Below, one piece after another: positions 19,401 to 29,315 of a stretch of DNA of 64,000 nt; position 1 is the stretch's first letter, and every line of letters begins with the position of its first letter. The notes beneath the pieces were generated by a model. It made no database searches, was not told the DNA's origin, and saw only the letters and a program-made list of their open reading frames with translations. Position numbers and translations under genes: made by a program. Source of the DNA: Methanobrevibacter sp. (GTDB lineage: Archaea > Methanobacteriota > Methanobacteria > Methanobacteriales > Methanobacteriaceae); the NCBI GenBank assembly GCA_022775905.1, contig JALFJX010000009.1:1-64000 (forward strand), given 5' to 3'.

Positions 19401-19754
19401 CTATTGATACAATGCACTTACATCATCAACAAGCTGTTCTTTAGGTGCTTCAGAAATATCTACTTTTTCAGCAGAAACCCCACCAATAACACCCACACTT
19501 TGAATGTTGTTCTTTAAAACGGCAGTAGAAATAAGGCCAGACCCTTGTGGAGATAAAACAAATAAATCAAGGAATGTATCATCTTCCCCGACTATGAACG
19601 CTGGTTCGATGGCTTCAGAAGAGTTGGTTTGAACTTTAATGAGAATATGTTTTGCTTCATTGTCCCCTTCGAGTCCAATTTCACGCCTAATATTTTCATC
19701 CAAGATTTTAACTTTTTCACTCCAGTTAACAGAGTTAGATTGGTAATCATTCAT
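19401..19754 (-). CDS. Small acidic protein of unknown function
   Basis: A 117-aa acidic protein without recognised domain. The middle (HILIKVQTNSSEAIEPAFIVG, then FLDLFVLSPQGSG) looks like alternating strands, the ends helical. ATG 19754 has GGTGAT directly upstream; the longer frame starting at 19781 is not favoured. It is the first gene of the run that leads through the basic protein to the HsdS/HsdM-like pair. An acidic gene followed by a basic one is reminiscent of antitoxin-toxin pairs, but no family match supports that. Confidence 0.6.
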   Translation of the reverse strand: MNDYQSNSVNWSEKVKILDENIRREIGLEGDNEAKHILIKVQTNSSEAIEPAFIVGEDDTFLDLFVLSPQGSGLISTAVLKNNIQSVGVIGGVSAEKVDISEAPKEQLVDDVSALYQ

Positions 19755-20052
19755 ATTATCACCTACTATTTTTAAATCCACTTTTTGTGGAAGAATTCAA
19801 CAATATTTTTACAAAATACAATTATATAAAATCTGCATTTTTACAATGAAGATTTAATTGTGTAATTATATCTTATATACAATAGTATATAAACTTAACT
19901 ATTTTAAACATCTTTTAGTAAAAAATACAATTACTAAGAATGTAATCACTAGTATATTTGTTATCATATATAAACTTTTTGCATATTATTAAAAAAGACA
20001 ATGAGGATATGCAAAATTACACAAAAATTTGAAAAAATAAAATAAAAAAAGT
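19755..20052. other. Non-coding gap with repeated TATA elements and inverted repeats
   Basis: No gene is seen. On the minus strand there are TATA-like boxes at about 19825-19835, 19884-19895 and 19976-19987, the last two sharing AAGTTTATATA, all reading toward the acidic-protein operon. Two inverted repeats are present: TTAGTAA (19915-19921)/TTACTAA (19931-19937), and TTTTGCATAT (19977-19986)/ATATGCAAAA (20007-20016). The upper end receives the mtrA terminator. Confidence 0.5.
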
Positions 20053-20081
20053 AAAAAAAAGCTGAAATTAATCTTCAGCTT
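20053..20081 (-). terminator. Hairpin terminator of the mtrA paralogue
   Basis: On the minus strand AAGCTGAA pairs with TTCAGCTT (20074-20081 with 20059-20066) around a 7-nt loop that contains the TAA stop; a run of T follows at once and further T-runs come after. Confidence 0.75.
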
Positions 20082-20616
20082 CTTCAACAACTAACACTAG
20101 TTTTTGATTTTCTTCGTCGACTTCCATAACAATAGGAGTTTCTTCAAATGCACCAGGATCCTTTTCAACACATTCATTGATTTTAGCTTGAATGGTTCCG
20201 ACATCTTCAGTATCAATCAAGTCAACAATTTCCAATTGTTGTTGGAATCTTTCAACACCTTCAAGAGGAACGTTTTCAACAAATGGAATAGCCCCTGTTG
20301 CTCCAACGATTTTCTTTTTATCCGGATCTGCCCCATTAGCATGAAGCGCCTTGAAACTTTGACCAGTAATGTGACCTTGAACCTCAGCACCAGCCAAAAT
20401 TAAGAACCTTATATTCGGATTAGAAATAATATTCGCAACTACTTTCTCAATACCTAAGTTTTCAGTTTTACATGGTCCTGCAATTGCCGCTCCAGTTAAA
20501 TCAGGTTCAATATGAGAAGCAAGAGTTGTAACAGCCACTGGACTTTCAGGGTCCCCAACAATGTAATCCCCACTGATTACAGGCCAGCCTTCTGCAGGTG
20601 CTTTTTTATCAGCCAT
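20068..20616 (-). CDS. mtrA: Soluble MtrA-like corrinoid protein
   Basis: This is a homologue of subunit A of the sodium-pumping methyl-H4MPT:coenzyme M methyltransferase. The corrinoid-binding region is intact: [13 protein letters not shown] holds His82, the counterpart of the cobalt-ligating His84 of the Methanothermobacter protein. At 182 aa it lacks the C-terminal membrane helix of the true complex subunit (about 240 aa) and ends in an acidic tail. No other mtr genes are near. It is therefore probably a cytosolic paralogue that carries methyl groups for another methyltransferase. A strong AGGAGG precedes the ATG. Confidence 0.88.
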   Translation of the reverse strand: MADKKAPAEGWPVISGDYIVGDPESPVAVTTLASHIEPDLTGAAIAGPCKTENLGIEKVVANIISNPNIRFLILAGAEVQGHITGQSFKALHANGADPDKKKIVGATGAIPFVENVPLEGVERFQQQLEIVDLIDTEDVGTIQAKINECVEKDPGAFEETPIVMEVDEENQKLVLVVEEAED

Positions 20617-20654
20617 AATTAAATCCTCCTAATTTTTGTGATTAAGAATATAGT

Positions 20655-20695
20655 TTATACATATTTAATATTTTGTAACTTAATTACAGTAATTA
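20655..20695 (-). promoter_or_regulatory. mtrA promoter with upstream palindrome
   Basis: A minus-strand TATA-like element lies near 20655-20667. About 20 nt upstream is the perfect palindrome TAATTAC-A-GTAATTA (20681-20695), positioned like an activator site or operator. Confidence 0.4.
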
Positions 20696-20775
20696 GGAAA
20701 CATAAAACAAAATATATAATCTAATCTAAAAATTAAAAAATAGTAAAAAAGAGGGGTGACAGTTTAGTTTAAGGT

Positions 20776-21066
20776 TTAAAAATACAAATCAGCTGGTTTT
20801 CCAATATATTCAAAGTCATCTTTGTTTTCTAAGTATTTAACTCCAATAATTTTTTTATCAGGAAATACACTTACAACACTCATACCATCATCAACATCAA
20901 TGACAATGACTTTGGTGTTTTTTTCACCTTCAACTTTGATTTTGATTATTTCGTCATTTTCAACAAGGTCAGCATCTTCAAATTCATTACTTACATCAGT
21001 AGAATACCAATGTTGAGGTAAATCGACTCTAATATCCAAATCATCTAATACGTCTTTAACATGCAT
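20776..21066 (-). CDS. Small acidic protein of unknown function
   Basis: A 96-aa acidic soluble protein that I do not recognise. By eye it is mostly beta: VVIVIDVDDG-like strands in the middle and EYIGKPADLYF at the end, with a conspicuous LPQHWYSTD near residue 17. A strong AGGAGG sits before the ATG, so it is likely translated well. It precedes the mtrA paralogue on the same strand but with a 160-nt gap containing a separate promoter. Confidence 0.6.
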   Translation of the reverse strand: MHVKDVLDDLDIRVDLPQHWYSTDVSNEFEDADLVENDEIIKIKVEGEKNTKVIVIDVDDGMSVVSVFPDKKIIGVKYLENKDDFEYIGKPADLYF

Positions 21067-21179
21067 TTAAAAATCCTCCTTATAAATTGAGTAACTATAT
21101 CTACAGTAAAATATATGAAAAAATACATATAAATATATTGTAACTATTCAAGGGTTAAAAGTAGTTAAAGTTCCAATCA

Positions 21180-21698
21180 CTAAATTAAAAAGTGTATTTT
21201 GTTCTTATCAACATCATCTATAGTATGTGGTTTTGGAATATTCTCAGAATGACCAATTGCTAAAATACCTGCAATCCTATAATGAGAATCAATTTTTAAA
21301 ATATCCCTTACAATTTCTTCTGAATTTTTACCATCCTTTGATCTTAAATGGATCTGAACCCAACAACTTCCCAAATCCAACTCAGATGCCATCAAATGCA
21401 TATATGTTAAAGCGATTGAAGAATCTTCACACCAAGTATCTGCAATCATTGTGTCAGCAAGAACTACAATAGCTTTATCAGCACCAGATATTAAATCAGC
21501 ACCATGGTCTTTTGATTTGGCTAATTTTTCAAGTGTTTCACGTCTTTCAACAACCATAAAATTACATGGTTTTCTATTCATACTAGTTGGAGCTAAAAGT
21601 GCTGCTTGTAAAATTTTATCAAGCTCTTCTTTTGTTACTGGTTTATCTGTAAATTTTCTTGTACTTCTTCTTTTAAGCATGGTATCTAGTAATGTCAT
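21180..21698 (-). CDS. Nitroreductase-family flavoprotein
   Basis: A 172-aa FMN-dependent nitroreductase-fold protein. The N-terminal RRSTRKFTDKPVT is the family FMN-phosphate motif, followed by APTSMNRKPCNFMVV; the C-terminal part has MASELDLGSCWVQIHLRS and GILAIGHS. The natural substrate is unknown and could be a quinone, flavin or nitro compound. It appears monocistronic with no ribosome site, so a leaderless message is possible; it is divergent from lysC. Confidence 0.85.
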   Translation of the reverse strand: MTLLDTMLKRRSTRKFTDKPVTKEELDKILQAALLAPTSMNRKPCNFMVVERRETLEKLAKSKDHGADLISGADKAIVVLADTMIADTWCEDSSIALTYMHLMASELDLGSCWVQIHLRSKDGKNSEEIVRDILKIDSHYRIAGILAIGHSENIPKPHTIDDVDKNKIHFLI

Positions 21699-21808
21699 GA
21701 TTAAAAATTAAACTTTGATATATAAAATATTTTATCTAAAAAAATCTTACAATACATAAAACTTTAATAAAAATACCACACATATATTAAATTATTAGGT
21801 GAATTTTA

Positions 21809-23002
21809 ATGGATTTAATAGTAGCAAAATTTGGTGGAACTTCTGTCGGTAATGGGCGGAGAATTAAAAAAGCTGCCGAATCAATAGCAAAAGAATATAA
21901 AAAAGGTAATCAGATTGTTGTCGTGGTATCAGCTGTTAACAAAACAACTGATGATTTAATAAAGCTTGCAGACGATGCAATAACATATAATATCACAGAT
22001 AAACAACATGCTGAAATAGTAGGTATGGGAGAAAGAATTAGTGTTAGATTATTCTCAGCTACGTTAGAATCCTTAGGCGTTAAATCCATATTCATTGACC
22101 CTTACTCAGAATTATGGCCAATTATGACCGATTCAAATTATATGGAAGGTAAAATTGACCTTGAACAAACAAAAGAAAAAGTGAATAATCTTAAATCTTT
22201 GATTGACCAAGATATTGTTCCAGTAGTTTGTGGATTTTTAGGTAAATGTGGTGACCAGGTAACTACATTAGGTCGTGGCGGAAGTGACATTACTGCATTT
22301 TTAATTGGTGAATGTTTAAATGCAAATGAAGTTGTTATCGTAACTGATGTAGATGGTGTTTTATCAACTGATCCAAGAAAGATACAGGAAGCAGTTTTGT
22401 TAGATGAAATCACAGTTGATGAAATGAAAACTCTTGCTACACATGGAGCGCAAGTATTGCATCCTCATGCACTTGATTACAAGCATCCAAAAATTGATGC
22501 TAAAATCATTAATTTCAAAAATGGTGATTTAAGTTCTAAAGGAACTTACATTACAGGACCTAAAGATTACAAGCCAATTGACTTATATGAGAATCCTGTA
22601 GCCTCAATAACAATTGTTGGAAAAAGTTTATTGAACAAAGTTGGAATTGTATCATCACTTGCAAATATCCTTTTGGAAAATGGAATTAATCTTTTTAAGA
22701 TGAATCCTCATCATAATTCAATAACAGTATTTATTGACAGTGCAGATGCAAATAAAGCATATGAATTATACCATGATCACGTAATTAAAACTGACGATTT
22801 AAGTTCCATTTCACGTGATAAAGATACTGCAATGTTCAGTATTACTAATCCTGACATTACTGAGCTCACATTAGCTAATCTTTTAACAGAAAACAATATT
22901 GATGCTGTTTTAATCAATTACACTAAAACAGAAATCTTATTATTTGTCGAGTGGGAATTCAAATATGAAGTTTCCAAATTACTTGATAATTATAAAAATT
23001 AA
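21809..23002 (+). CDS. lysC: Aspartate kinase
   Basis: The enzyme phosphorylates aspartate at the start of lysine, threonine and methionine synthesis. The N-terminal KFGGTSVGNG, the central GRGGSDITA and the VVIVTDVDGV segment mark the amino-acid kinase domain; the C-terminal 150 residues are two ACT domains (SITIVGKSLLNKVGIVSSLA), which usually give feedback control by lysine or threonine. Length of 397 aa is slightly short but complete. GGTGA precedes the ATG. It stands alone, followed by 440 nt of non-coding DNA. Confidence 0.93.
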   Translation: MDLIVAKFGGTSVGNGRRIKKAAESIAKEYKKGNQIVVVVSAVNKTTDDLIKLADDAITYNITDKQHAEIVGMGERISVRLFSATLESLGVKSIFIDPYSELWPIMTDSNYMEGKIDLEQTKEKVNNLKSLIDQDIVPVVCGFLGKCGDQVTTLGRGGSDITAFLIGECLNANEVVIVTDVDGVLSTDPRKIQEAVLLDEITVDEMKTLATHGAQVLHPHALDYKHPKIDAKIINFKNGDLSSKGTYITGPKDYKPIDLYENPVASITIVGKSLLNKVGIVSSLANILLENGINLFKMNPHHNSITVFIDSADANKAYELYHDHVIKTDDLSSISRDKDTAMFSITNPDITELTLANLLTENNIDAVLINYTKTEILLFVEWEFKYEVSKLLDNYKN

Positions 23003-23410
23003 ATCAATTGATGTAGACCAAACAAGAAAATATATTATATTTTAAAACTGCATCACATATTTTTATTTTTTCAAATAAAATACTATCAAAAACTAAAATA
23101 AAACTAATTTTAATTAACTGGAAAATCAATTAAATTAAATGAGAATATGTAACTAAAATATAATATGATTGTTGCATATAGCAACAATTAGTTATTGTAT
23201 AAAAAATTCGAAGTGCGGCAGGCAACTTCGAATGGCATTTTTTCACGACTTGTTTTTAGCCAATTTATACTTATTAATTTTCTATAATATAAATTAAGTG
23301 GTTTTAACTTTAATCGTGAAAATATTTTATAAAAGTTTGTTTTTAAGTTAACAAACTATTTAATTAATCAATAATCCTAAAAAAATATTCAAATAAATGT
23401 CATTTAAATA
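23003..23410. other. Non-coding region with a cluster of hairpins
   Basis: No gene fits here. Between 23166 and 23357 five inverted repeats follow each other: TGATTGTTGC/GCAACAATTA (23166-23190, one G-T pair); ATTCGAAGT/ACTTCGAAT (23206-23233) with a G+C-rich loop; TTTTCACGA (23240-23248)/TCGTGAAAA (23314-23322) enclosing AATTTATA (23262-23269)/TATAAATT (23288-23295); and AGTTTGTT/AACAAACT (23334-23357). The order suggests a folded RNA or a multi-site regulatory region. No known RNA family is recognised. Confidence 0.45.
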
Positions 23411-23438
23411 AAATAAAAAAAATGAGAATTAATCTCAT
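23411..23438 (-). terminator. Hairpin terminator downstream of the thioesterase gene
   Basis: On the minus strand ATGAGA-TTAAT-TCTCAT starts just after the stop codon and is followed by a T8 run. Confidence 0.65.
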
Positions 23439-23441
23439 CAT

Positions 23442-23849
23442 TCATTGTTTTTGTAATTTAAAACCAGTACCCACAAACTGTGCAACATCACGACCAACAT
23501 CATCTGAAATATTCACAATAACAATAGATGATGTCCTTCCACTTTTTCTGCAAGTTGCCTCAGCAATTAACTTATCCCCTTTTGGAGCAGACAGATAATT
23601 AATACTTACTTGTTGAGCAACAGTTAACTGATGGATTTGATTAGACAATACAGCAAAAGCAAAATCAGCCAAGGTAAAAATTACACCACCCATTACTCCC
23701 CCATAAGCATTCTTATGAACATCGGATACCATCAAAGAACAAATAGCTTTATCTTCTGTTAATTCATCTAATGTAACTCCAGTATTTACTGCGAATTTAT
23801 CTTTATAAAAAAATTCACGTGCTTCTTCTAACGAATTAAAATTAGCCAT
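23442..23849 (-). CDS. PaaI-type hotdog-fold thioesterase
   Basis: A 135-aa hotdog-fold protein of the PaaI/YdiI type, expected to hydrolyse acyl-CoA thioesters. The segment NAYGGVMGGVIFTLADFAFA contains the Gly-Gly and the acidic residue used in this family, and VSINYLSAPKGDKLIAEA follows as the next strand pair. ATG 23849 is chosen because the upstream in-frame start lacks a ribosome site. Substrate is unknown. It is divergent from the GNAT gene. Confidence 0.82.
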   Translation of the reverse strand: MANFNSLEEAREFFYKDKFAVNTGVTLDELTEDKAICSLMVSDVHKNAYGGVMGGVIFTLADFAFAVLSNQIHQLTVAQQVSINYLSAPKGDKLIAEATCRKSGRTSSIVIVNISDDVGRDVAQFVGTGFKLQKQ

Positions 23850-23934
23850 AATTAACACCTCATTAAATAATTGTTATGCATATTAAATAAATCATTCCAT
23901 AATTGTATAATAAAAGATTAACCAAAATAATATT

Positions 23935-24411
23935 ATGTCCGAGTTAACATTTAAAATAGCTGAAAGAAAAGATTCTGGATTAATTTTAGAATATATAAAA
24001 AAGCTTGCAGATTATGAAAAAAGATTAGATGAGGTTATCGCTACTGAAGATGCAATTGAAAAATGGGTATTTGATGAGAAACAAGCAGAAGTAATATTTG
24101 CTCTTGTTGATGGAACACCAGTTGGCTTTGCATTATACTTCTTAAGTTTCTCAACATATATCGGAAATGTCAATATGCATTTAGAGGATTTATTTGTAGA
24201 TCCTGAACATCGTGGAAAAGGATATGGTAAAGCATTACTTAAAGAGCTTGGAAAAATAGTTATTGATAGAAAATATGGTAGATTCGAATGGACTTGCCTT
24301 TCATGGAACAAACCTAGCATTGATTTTTATTTATCCATTGGTGCTGAAAAAAAAGATTGGAACATATTCCACTTTACAGGAGATGCACTAAAAGACTTTG
24401 TTAATGAATAA
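23935..24411 (+). CDS. GNAT-family N-acetyltransferase
   Basis: A 158-aa GCN5-related acetyltransferase. The acetyl-CoA loop is visible as VDPEHRGKGYGKALL near residue 90, preceded by strand LEDLFV and followed by FEWTCLSWNKPSIDFYLSIGA. The closest visible resemblance is to the diamine/amino-acid acetyltransferase group (the SLSFSTYIG-like strand region and ERKDSGLILEYIKKLADYEK start). A polyamine substrate is possible but not shown. No clear ribosome site; possibly leaderless. Confidence 0.82.
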   Translation: MSELTFKIAERKDSGLILEYIKKLADYEKRLDEVIATEDAIEKWVFDEKQAEVIFALVDGTPVGFALYFLSFSTYIGNVNMHLEDLFVDPEHRGKGYGKALLKELGKIVIDRKYGRFEWTCLSWNKPSIDFYLSIGAEKKDWNIFHFTGDALKDFVNE

Positions 24412-24812
24412 TAATCCAATTAAACACCATCACCAAAAATAAACAAAATATAATAAAAAGAATATGGTTGAAATTAAAGATTGCTTTTTTATAAAATATA
24501 AAGTTCAGTACTAAAAAAAGCAATCTTATGTTTAAGAACATACCCTTAAAATTTATAAAAAACGGGAAAAGAGACTGATATGGTAATACTATAAATAAAT
24601 TTTAAGATATATTCTTATTAATAACTATTCGTTTGATAATATATAAATCTTTCGTACAAATACGAATGAATATTTTTTAATACAAATCATAATTTTATAA
24701 AAATACAACATCATTTTACAAATCTGAATAATAAACAATAATGATTATAATAAAAATATGAAACTTGTTAAAAAAATAGTTAGAAAATGAATAAGTTAAA
24801 AAGATTATTAAA
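24412..24812. other. Non-coding region with a long perfect hairpin
   Basis: No gene is seen in this A+T-rich stretch. Its only strong structure is a 14-bp perfect inverted repeat, AAGATTGCTTTTTT (24477-24490) and AAAAAAGCAATCTT (24514-24527), around a 23-nt loop. The rest is low complexity. Confidence 0.5.
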
Positions 24813-26600
<1,788 letters not shown>

Positions 26601-26603
26601 ACA

Positions 26604-26666
26604 TCTATTTATATATTATAATTTATAAATTAATCTACAAAGTATACTAAAAATTTAATTTTAGTA
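26604..26666 (+). promoter_or_regulatory. Promoter and leader hairpin of the following small gene
   Basis: TTTATATA at 26608-26615 predicts a start near 26638. The perfect repeat TACTAAAA (26645-26652)/TTTTAGTA (26659-26666) would form a hairpin at the 5' end of the mRNA, about 15 nt before the GGTGA ribosome site. Confidence 0.45.
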
Positions 26667-26689
26667 GACAAAAACATAAGGTGAGAAAA

Positions 26690-26941
26690 ATGACTGTAGA
26701 AAAATTAACTAAATCCCAATATAATGATTTGAAAAATAGTTATCTTACAAAAAATAGAACAATGCATTCATTATATGCTGAGATAAATAAAGAAAATAAA
26801 GTCAATAAGCAATTATTTTTCAAATTAATTAACAAAATAAGACAAGAAGAAGGATTAAACGATTATTATACAATAAAAAAAGAGAAAAAAAGAAATAATA
26901 TTATAGAAAATTTGGACAAATCTCCAAAATACTATAATTAA
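26690..26941 (+). CDS. Small basic protein of unknown function
   Basis: An 83-aa basic protein, Lys/Asn-rich, with a central helical stretch ([32 protein letters not shown]) that could be a DNA-binding fold, but no family is recognised. The ATG is placed by GGTGA at 26680-26684; the GTG at 26681 belongs to that site. The gene has a good TATA box and a leader hairpin, which support it being real. It overlaps the convergent aRF1 gene by 4 nt. Confidence 0.6.
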   Translation: MTVEKLTKSQYNDLKNSYLTKNRTMHSLYAEINKENKVNKQLFFKLINKIRQEEGLNDYYTIKKEKKRNNIIENLDKSPKYYN

Positions 26942-28182
26942 TATTCTACGTAATATCTTAAAACAGCAGCAATACCACCGAATGCTCTGAAAAGTTGCAT
27001 ACCTTCTTCAGTTTCAGTGGAAATGAATTCAACGTTTGTGTTCATTTCTTCTGCTTTTTCAACAAATTCATCGGTTAAATCTTTTGAAGCGATTTCTTTG
27101 AAAGTATCATTACAATTAGGACATTTTTCATCATATTTATCAGCTTCTGCTTGAGTTTTAACAGTGACTTCTTTTTGAGTACCACAGTTAGTACATTCAA
27201 ATGTTTTACGCATGCTAGACAAATCTTCAGATAAAAGTAAAGTGTCAACAGCACCCATTATCAAATTATTTCTAACTTGATTTTCACCATAAGAACATAA
27301 ACCTTTATCTTTGGTCAACTCTTTTAAGAATCTTTGAACTTGTTTTTTCTCATGCATTACATCCAAGTTATCTAAAATATCTGCAGATTTATCAATAACT
27401 TCACGAATACCAGGTTCTCCAGTATAAGATGTATCCACAGTTGCAATGATTTTATCTTTAAGTTCATATTGGAGATAATCCCCTTGGATAAACTCTTCTT
27501 TGGTAAATCCAGGTCCACCAACAATGATTCCTTTTAAATCATCTTTAAGATCTAAAAAGTCATCATTCATGTGTTCACCAATACGTTTTTTAAATTCGTG
27601 AGCAGCAAGGTCAATTACACGATCGAACCTTCTTTGAGATTGTCCCCCTGCTTTGTGTTTTCCAGGAACACCACTGGTTAAGTGAGTTAAGATGTTAACT
27701 TTTTTACCTTTTAAAGTAGCTACAGTAGCTTCTTTCCTGTCAACTACAGCAAGACCGTAGGTATCCCTTTCTTCAATAATTTCTTCTAAAGGTTCAATGA
27801 AAAATTCATTGTTACATTTATACCAGTAAGTTGTGATTGGTTCCGGTGGTTCTAAAACATATTTTTCCATTTTTTCAGTACCAGGACCGCCTTTAGGAAT
27901 CATTCCTACAAATAAAACTAAACCATTTTCAGGTGGTTGCTTGTATAAACGAATACTTTGTAAAATTACTTCGATAGCAGATTGTACATTTTTTCTTGTT
28001 TGTTTACTCTTAATGTTAGCACTTTGTCCAAGTTCATCTCTCATGTGCTTACCAACATCACTTAATTGTTTATCAGGTGGAATGTAAACGGAAACAAGCT
28101 CTGTACCTCTACCTCTTTTTCCAGATAGTTCTTTTAAAGTTTTTTTGAATTCATATAATTCTTTTGATGATACTTCAGCCAT
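26938..28182 (-). CDS. prf1: Peptide chain release factor aRF1
   Basis: aRF1 reads all three stop codons and triggers peptide release. The stop-decoding NIKS motif ([10 protein letters not shown]) is near residue 55, the catalytic GGQ motif (AGGQSQRR) near 178, and a zinc-binding C-terminal segment follows (CTNCG ... CPNC). Length of 414 aa is standard. The ATG has GGGAT close upstream. It is a single-gene unit divergent from the dus gene. Confidence 0.96.
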   Translation of the reverse strand: MAEVSSKELYEFKKTLKELSGKRGRGTELVSVYIPPDKQLSDVGKHMRDELGQSANIKSKQTRKNVQSAIEVILQSIRLYKQPPENGLVLFVGMIPKGGPGTEKMEKYVLEPPEPITTYWYKCNNEFFIEPLEEIIEERDTYGLAVVDRKEATVATLKGKKVNILTHLTSGVPGKHKAGGQSQRRFDRVIDLAAHEFKKRIGEHMNDDFLDLKDDLKGIIVGGPGFTKEEFIQGDYLQYELKDKIIATVDTSYTGEPGIREVIDKSADILDNLDVMHEKKQVQRFLKELTKDKGLCSYGENQVRNNLIMGAVDTLLLSEDLSSMRKTFECTNCGTQKEVTVKTQAEADKYDEKCPNCNDTFKEIASKDLTDEFVEKAEEMNTNVEFISTETEEGMQLFRAFGGIAAVLRYYVEY

Positions 28183-28307
28183 GTTATCCCTATAAAAATT
28201 AAATTAGTATAATAGTATTAACTATCTTTTTTTATATATAAATAATTAATTAAAAAATAATAAAATTTACAAAAATATAATATATAATTAAAAGAAATAA
28301 AAATGTA

Positions 28308-29315
28308 ATGAAATGGAAAATTGGTAATGTCAAAATAGCAAATCAAGTAGTTTTAGCCCCCATGGCAGGAATATGTGACCATGCATTTAGAAGCATAGTT
28401 AAATCCATGGGTTGTGGTTTAATTGAGACTGAAATGGTTTCTGATAAAGCCATAATGTACAATAATTTCAAAACACAAGAAATGTTATTTATGAAGGATG
28501 AAGAAAGACCCATTTCCCAACAAATCTTCGGTTGCGGTACAGATTCATTTAAAATTGCTTCTGAATATATCTATGAAAATATGAAACCAGACATTATCGA
28601 TATAAATATGGGATGTCCAGTTAAAAAAGTAGCTATTAAATCAAAAGCAGGCAGTGCTCTTTTAAAGGATCCTGAAAAAGCAAAACGTATTGTTGAAACC
28701 GTTGTTGAAACTGTTCCAATACCAGTTACTGCAAAAATTAGAAGCGGATGGGACAAAAGTAGTATCAATGCAGTGAAAATGGCACAGATTATTGAAGATG
28801 CAGGTGCTTCAGCAATTACTGTCCATCCACGTACCAGACATCAGAGATACGATGTTCCAGCAGACTGGTCAATAATCAAAGAGGTTAAAGATGCAGTGTC
28901 AATTCCAGTAATTGGAAATGGTGATATCAGATCATGTTATGATTCAAAAAGAATGCTTGATGAAACTGGTTGTGATGCAATAATGATTGGACGAGCAACC
29001 CTTGGAAATCCCTGGCTCATAAAACAATGCGTTGATTACTTAGAAACTGGTGAAGAACCTGAAAAAGTTACTGTTGAAGAAAAAATAGCTATGGCAAAAA
29101 GACATGCAAACATCCTTGAAGAAACACAACCTAAAAAACTAGCAATTTCAAGAATGAGAACACAGACTGCATATTACATGAAAGGAATGTATAGGACTGT
29201 TGATATTAAACCAAAATTATTTAAAATGAACTCAAAAGAAGAGATATTTAAATTGTTAGATGATTATTTAGCCACCGAACATGCACATATTTCCAAATTT
29301 GTCAAACAAGATTAA
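28308..29315 (+). CDS. dus: tRNA-dihydrouridine synthase
   Basis: A 335-aa FMN enzyme that reduces uridines in tRNA loops. The TIM-barrel FMN motif VVLAPMAGICDHAFRS starts it, the catalytic cysteine is in DINMGCPVKKV, and ITVHPRTRHQRY and IGNGDIRS match the family. The C-terminal helical tRNA-binding domain is present (ISRMRTQTAYYMKGM). The last 48 nt overlap the convergent unknown gene at 29268. No ribosome site is obvious, so initiation may be leaderless. Confidence 0.93.
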   Translation: MKWKIGNVKIANQVVLAPMAGICDHAFRSIVKSMGCGLIETEMVSDKAIMYNNFKTQEMLFMKDEERPISQQIFGCGTDSFKIASEYIYENMKPDIIDINMGCPVKKVAIKSKAGSALLKDPEKAKRIVETVVETVPIPVTAKIRSGWDKSSINAVKMAQIIEDAGASAITVHPRTRHQRYDVPADWSIIKEVKDAVSIPVIGNGDIRSCYDSKRMLDETGCDAIMIGRATLGNPWLIKQCVDYLETGEEPEKVTVEEKIAMAKRHANILEETQPKKLAISRMRTQTAYYMKGMYRTVDIKPKLFKMNSKEEIFKLLDDYLATEHAHISKFVKQD

